From: Oceanospirillaceae bacterium
Lineage (GTDB): Bacteria; Pseudomonadota; Gammaproteobacteria; Pseudomonadales; Balneatricaceae
Length of the DNA: 16,077 nt
Assembly: GCA_023954795.1 (NCBI GenBank)
Contig: JAGSHA010000032.1
Location: 1-16,077 of the forward strand
Direction: 5' to 3'
The notes beneath the pieces are model-generated. The model was not told the DNA's origin, did not search any database, and worked only from the letters and a program-made list of their open reading frames with translations. Every line of letters starts with the position of its first letter. Position 1 is the first letter of the stretch. The position numbers and the translations under genes were made by a program. This document shows, piece after piece, positions 15,156 through 16,077 of the stretch.

Positions 15156-15275
15156 ACTTAATTTCAGGGTGATTTTAGGTAGGATTCGCCACGCCAATCA
15201 ACAATCTTGACCTGTCGGTATACCACACAGGACGGAAAAATCCGCCACGTGGTGACAACAGATGAGGGCGTAATC

Positions 15276-15593
15276 GTGCTTGAAGCTTATCGTAAACATG
15301 TAGAAGAACGCGCCACAGAAGGCGTGCCAGTAAAACCACTGAATGCTGATCAAACAGCCGCTCTGGCGAGCTACTGAAGAACCCGCCTGCTTACGAAGAA
15401 GCATTTACCCTGGACCTATTGGAAAATCATGTTCCTGCCGGTGTTGAGCAGGCTGCGTATGTTAAAGCAGGCTTCCTGGCCGCTATCGCTAAAGGCGAAA
15501 CAGCATCCCCACTGATTGATAATGTAAAAGCTGTAGAGCAGCTGGGCTGCCATGCTCGGAGGTTACAACATCCAGCCACTTATTGCTGCACAG
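15276..15593 (+). pseudogene. acnB: acnB 5' fragment with two frameshifts
   Basis: Starting at a GTG with GAGG upstream, frame 1 gives AcnB N-terminal sequence (VLEAYRKHVEERATEG, compare E. coli MLEEYRKHVAERAAEG) but stops at TGA 15375-15377. A one-base loss near 15366-15368 moves the homology to another frame: ELLKNPPAYEEAFTLDLL, VPAGVEQAAYVKAGFLAAIA, ASPLIDNVKAVEQLG. A one-base gain at 15548-15551 returns it to the first frame (MLGGYNIQPLIAAQ). Homology ends near 15593, after about 107 codons of a gene that is usually over 860 codons long. Nothing recognisable as AcnB follows. It is a dead remnant, head-inverted relative to the acnB 3' end at 15786-16077. Confidence 0.88.
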
Positions 15594-15735
15594 GTAATAG
15601 TAGTGACTGGTGCACAATCCGTATCAGGGACAGAGAGACAATTGGCGAAGTTTTTATGGCCTGTAGGTTCAGAGAAAAACCCGGCTTACAATACTTTAAA
15701 CACCCTTCTTCAGAATGAGCAAACTAACCCACAAA
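15594..15735. other. Stretch of unknown origin between acnB remnant and terminator
   Basis: After the AcnB homology ends, the plus-strand frame stays open to the terminator and reads IVVTGAQSVSGTERQLAKFL, then WPVGSEKNPAYNTLNTLLQN. I do not recognise this. It may be a fused piece of another broken gene joined when acnB was truncated, or chance open frame. The join near 15593 is the deletion or rearrangement end point. Confidence 0.35.
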
Positions 15736-15736
15736 C

Positions 15737-15765
15737 AAAAAGGCCCTGAATAATCAGGGCTTTTT
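15737..15765. terminator. Bidirectional terminator after acnB
   Basis: GCCCTGA (15743-15749) and TCAGGGC (15754-15760) form a 7-bp stem with loop ATAA, flanked by AAAAA on the left and TTTTT on the right. It can stop transcription of acnB on the minus strand (its stop is 20-odd bp away) and anything arriving from the remnant on the plus strand. Confidence 0.9.
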
Positions 15766-15785
15766 GTTAGTCACGTTATCAGTGA

Positions 15786-16077
15786 TTAGATACGTGCAGC
15801 TGGGATAGCTGTAGGCGCTACACTCAAGTCTTCACTAGGTGGAGCGAAAGTAGTCAGGTTAATACCCTCAACCGCTTCTTTGTACTCTTCCAGAGTCGGG
15901 AAGCGACCTAGAACACAAGACAGTACAACCATTGGAGTAGAGCCCAGCAGAGACTCGCCTTTCTTCTCCGAAGTATCTTCTACAACACGGCCCTGGAACA
16001 GACGGGTAGAAGTAGCCAGTACGGTGTCACCCGCTTCTGCTTTTTCCTGGTTACCCATACACAAGTTACACCCAGGA
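15786..16077 (-). CDS. acnB: Aconitate hydratase B, C-terminal part (runs off the right edge)
   Basis: AcnB interconverts citrate and isocitrate in the TCA cycle with a [4Fe-4S] cluster and also dehydrates 2-methylcitrate intermediates. Only the last 97 or so residues are in the window. PGCNLCMGNQ at the edge matches E. coli PGCSLCMGNQ, which includes two of the three cluster cysteines; ATSTRLFQGR and LGRFPTLEEYKEAV follow in the AcnB order. Between them, TSEKKGESLLGSTPMVVLSC differs from the E. coli type (GTGANVFLASAELAAVAALI), and the tail after EGIN is unlike E. coli. The frame is intact to TAA and is followed by a good terminator, so this copy looks functional. An apparent start near 16064 is internal; the gene begins outside the window. 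Confidence 0.92.
   Translation of the reverse strand, partial: PGCNLCMGNQEKAEAGDTVLATSTRLFQGRVVEDTSEKKGESLLGSTPMVVLSCVLGRFPTLEEYKEAVEGINLTTFAPPSEDLSVAPTAIPAARI

Larger units (their letters stand above)
14841..15275. promoter_or_regulatory. Palindrome-rich regulatory interval without genes
   Basis: This 435-bp stretch separates the minus-strand operon from the plus-strand acnB remnant, so it should hold (or have held) two divergent promoters. It contains an FNR-type box (14928-14941), perfect palindromes at 15000-15015 and 15144-15155, a 5-5-5 inverted repeat ACGTT/AACGT at 14964-14978, and a near-palindrome around GGTATACC at 15211-15231. A weak minus-strand -10 (TAAGAT, 14879-14884) could serve the operon. 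No convincing coding region is seen. Confidence 0.6.

Noticed and set aside
15198..15404. Minus-strand 68-codon frame
   Set aside because: It is antisense to the acnB remnant and its leader and has no homology or ribosome-binding site.
15419..15718. Plus-strand 99-codon frame as an independent gene
   Set aside because: Its first half is the middle segment of the acnB remnant in the shifted frame; after 15547 it is out of frame with the homology, so it is not a gene of its own.

Overview
The window looks like chromosomal DNA of a marine gammaproteobacterium, most likely in the Oceanospirillales (Neptuniibacter/Neptunomonas/Marinobacterium type). This is an inference from protein resemblance and gene order: a glnS-cysS pair divergent from ppiB-lpxH is a pseudomonad/oceanospirillad-like layout, and miaE, lpxH and acnB are gammaproteobacterial genes. 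No RNA genes, CRISPR arrays, phage genes or transposases are visible.

Layout. (1) 1-134 holds a perfect 67-bp tandem duplication across the start of the first gene. (2) 79-2247 (+) is a fusion of a TVP38/TMEM64-type membrane domain to an FAD-dependent disulfide oxidoreductase. (3) Convergent to it is a three-gene minus-strand cluster (4583-2261): a DUF2064/TIGR04282-like nucleotidyl/glycosyltransferase-type protein, a radical SAM protein with a cysteine-rich tail, and a TIGR04283-like family 2 glycosyltransferase. These two transferase families are linked to arsenosugar-type pathways. (4) A housekeeping block follows: glnS and cysS (minus, one operon ending in a good terminator), the divergent pair ppiB-lpxH (plus), and convergent miaE (minus) with its own promoter. 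(5) 14840-10068 (minus) is a compact six-gene unit. It encodes an all-helical protein of unknown function, a 638-residue protein with a degenerate receiver domain, a very long charged helix and a novel C-terminal domain, a winged-helix plus roadblock-like protein, a canonical roadblock/LC7 protein, a stand-alone Aer-type (FAD) PAS protein, and a PhnD-like solute-binding protein with no signal peptide. The unit ends in a clear terminator. (6) 14841-15275 is a palindrome-rich regulatory stretch with an FNR/Anr-type box in front of the six-gene unit. (7) 15276-15593 (+) is a decayed 5' fragment of acnB with two frameshifts. (8) The 3' end of an apparently functional acnB enters from the right edge on the opposite strand, with its own terminator.

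How it may work. Region 5 is the best candidate for an undescribed system. It combines redox sensing (FAD-PAS), small-ligand sensing (cytoplasmic PhnD-like domain), two roadblock-type dimerisation modules and a pseudo-receiver/long-helix scaffold. It has no kinase, no methyl-accepting domain and no MglA-type GTPase within the window. The FNR-type box upstream would fit control by oxygen or redox state. This is a hypothesis from domain content and operon structure, not a demonstrated function.
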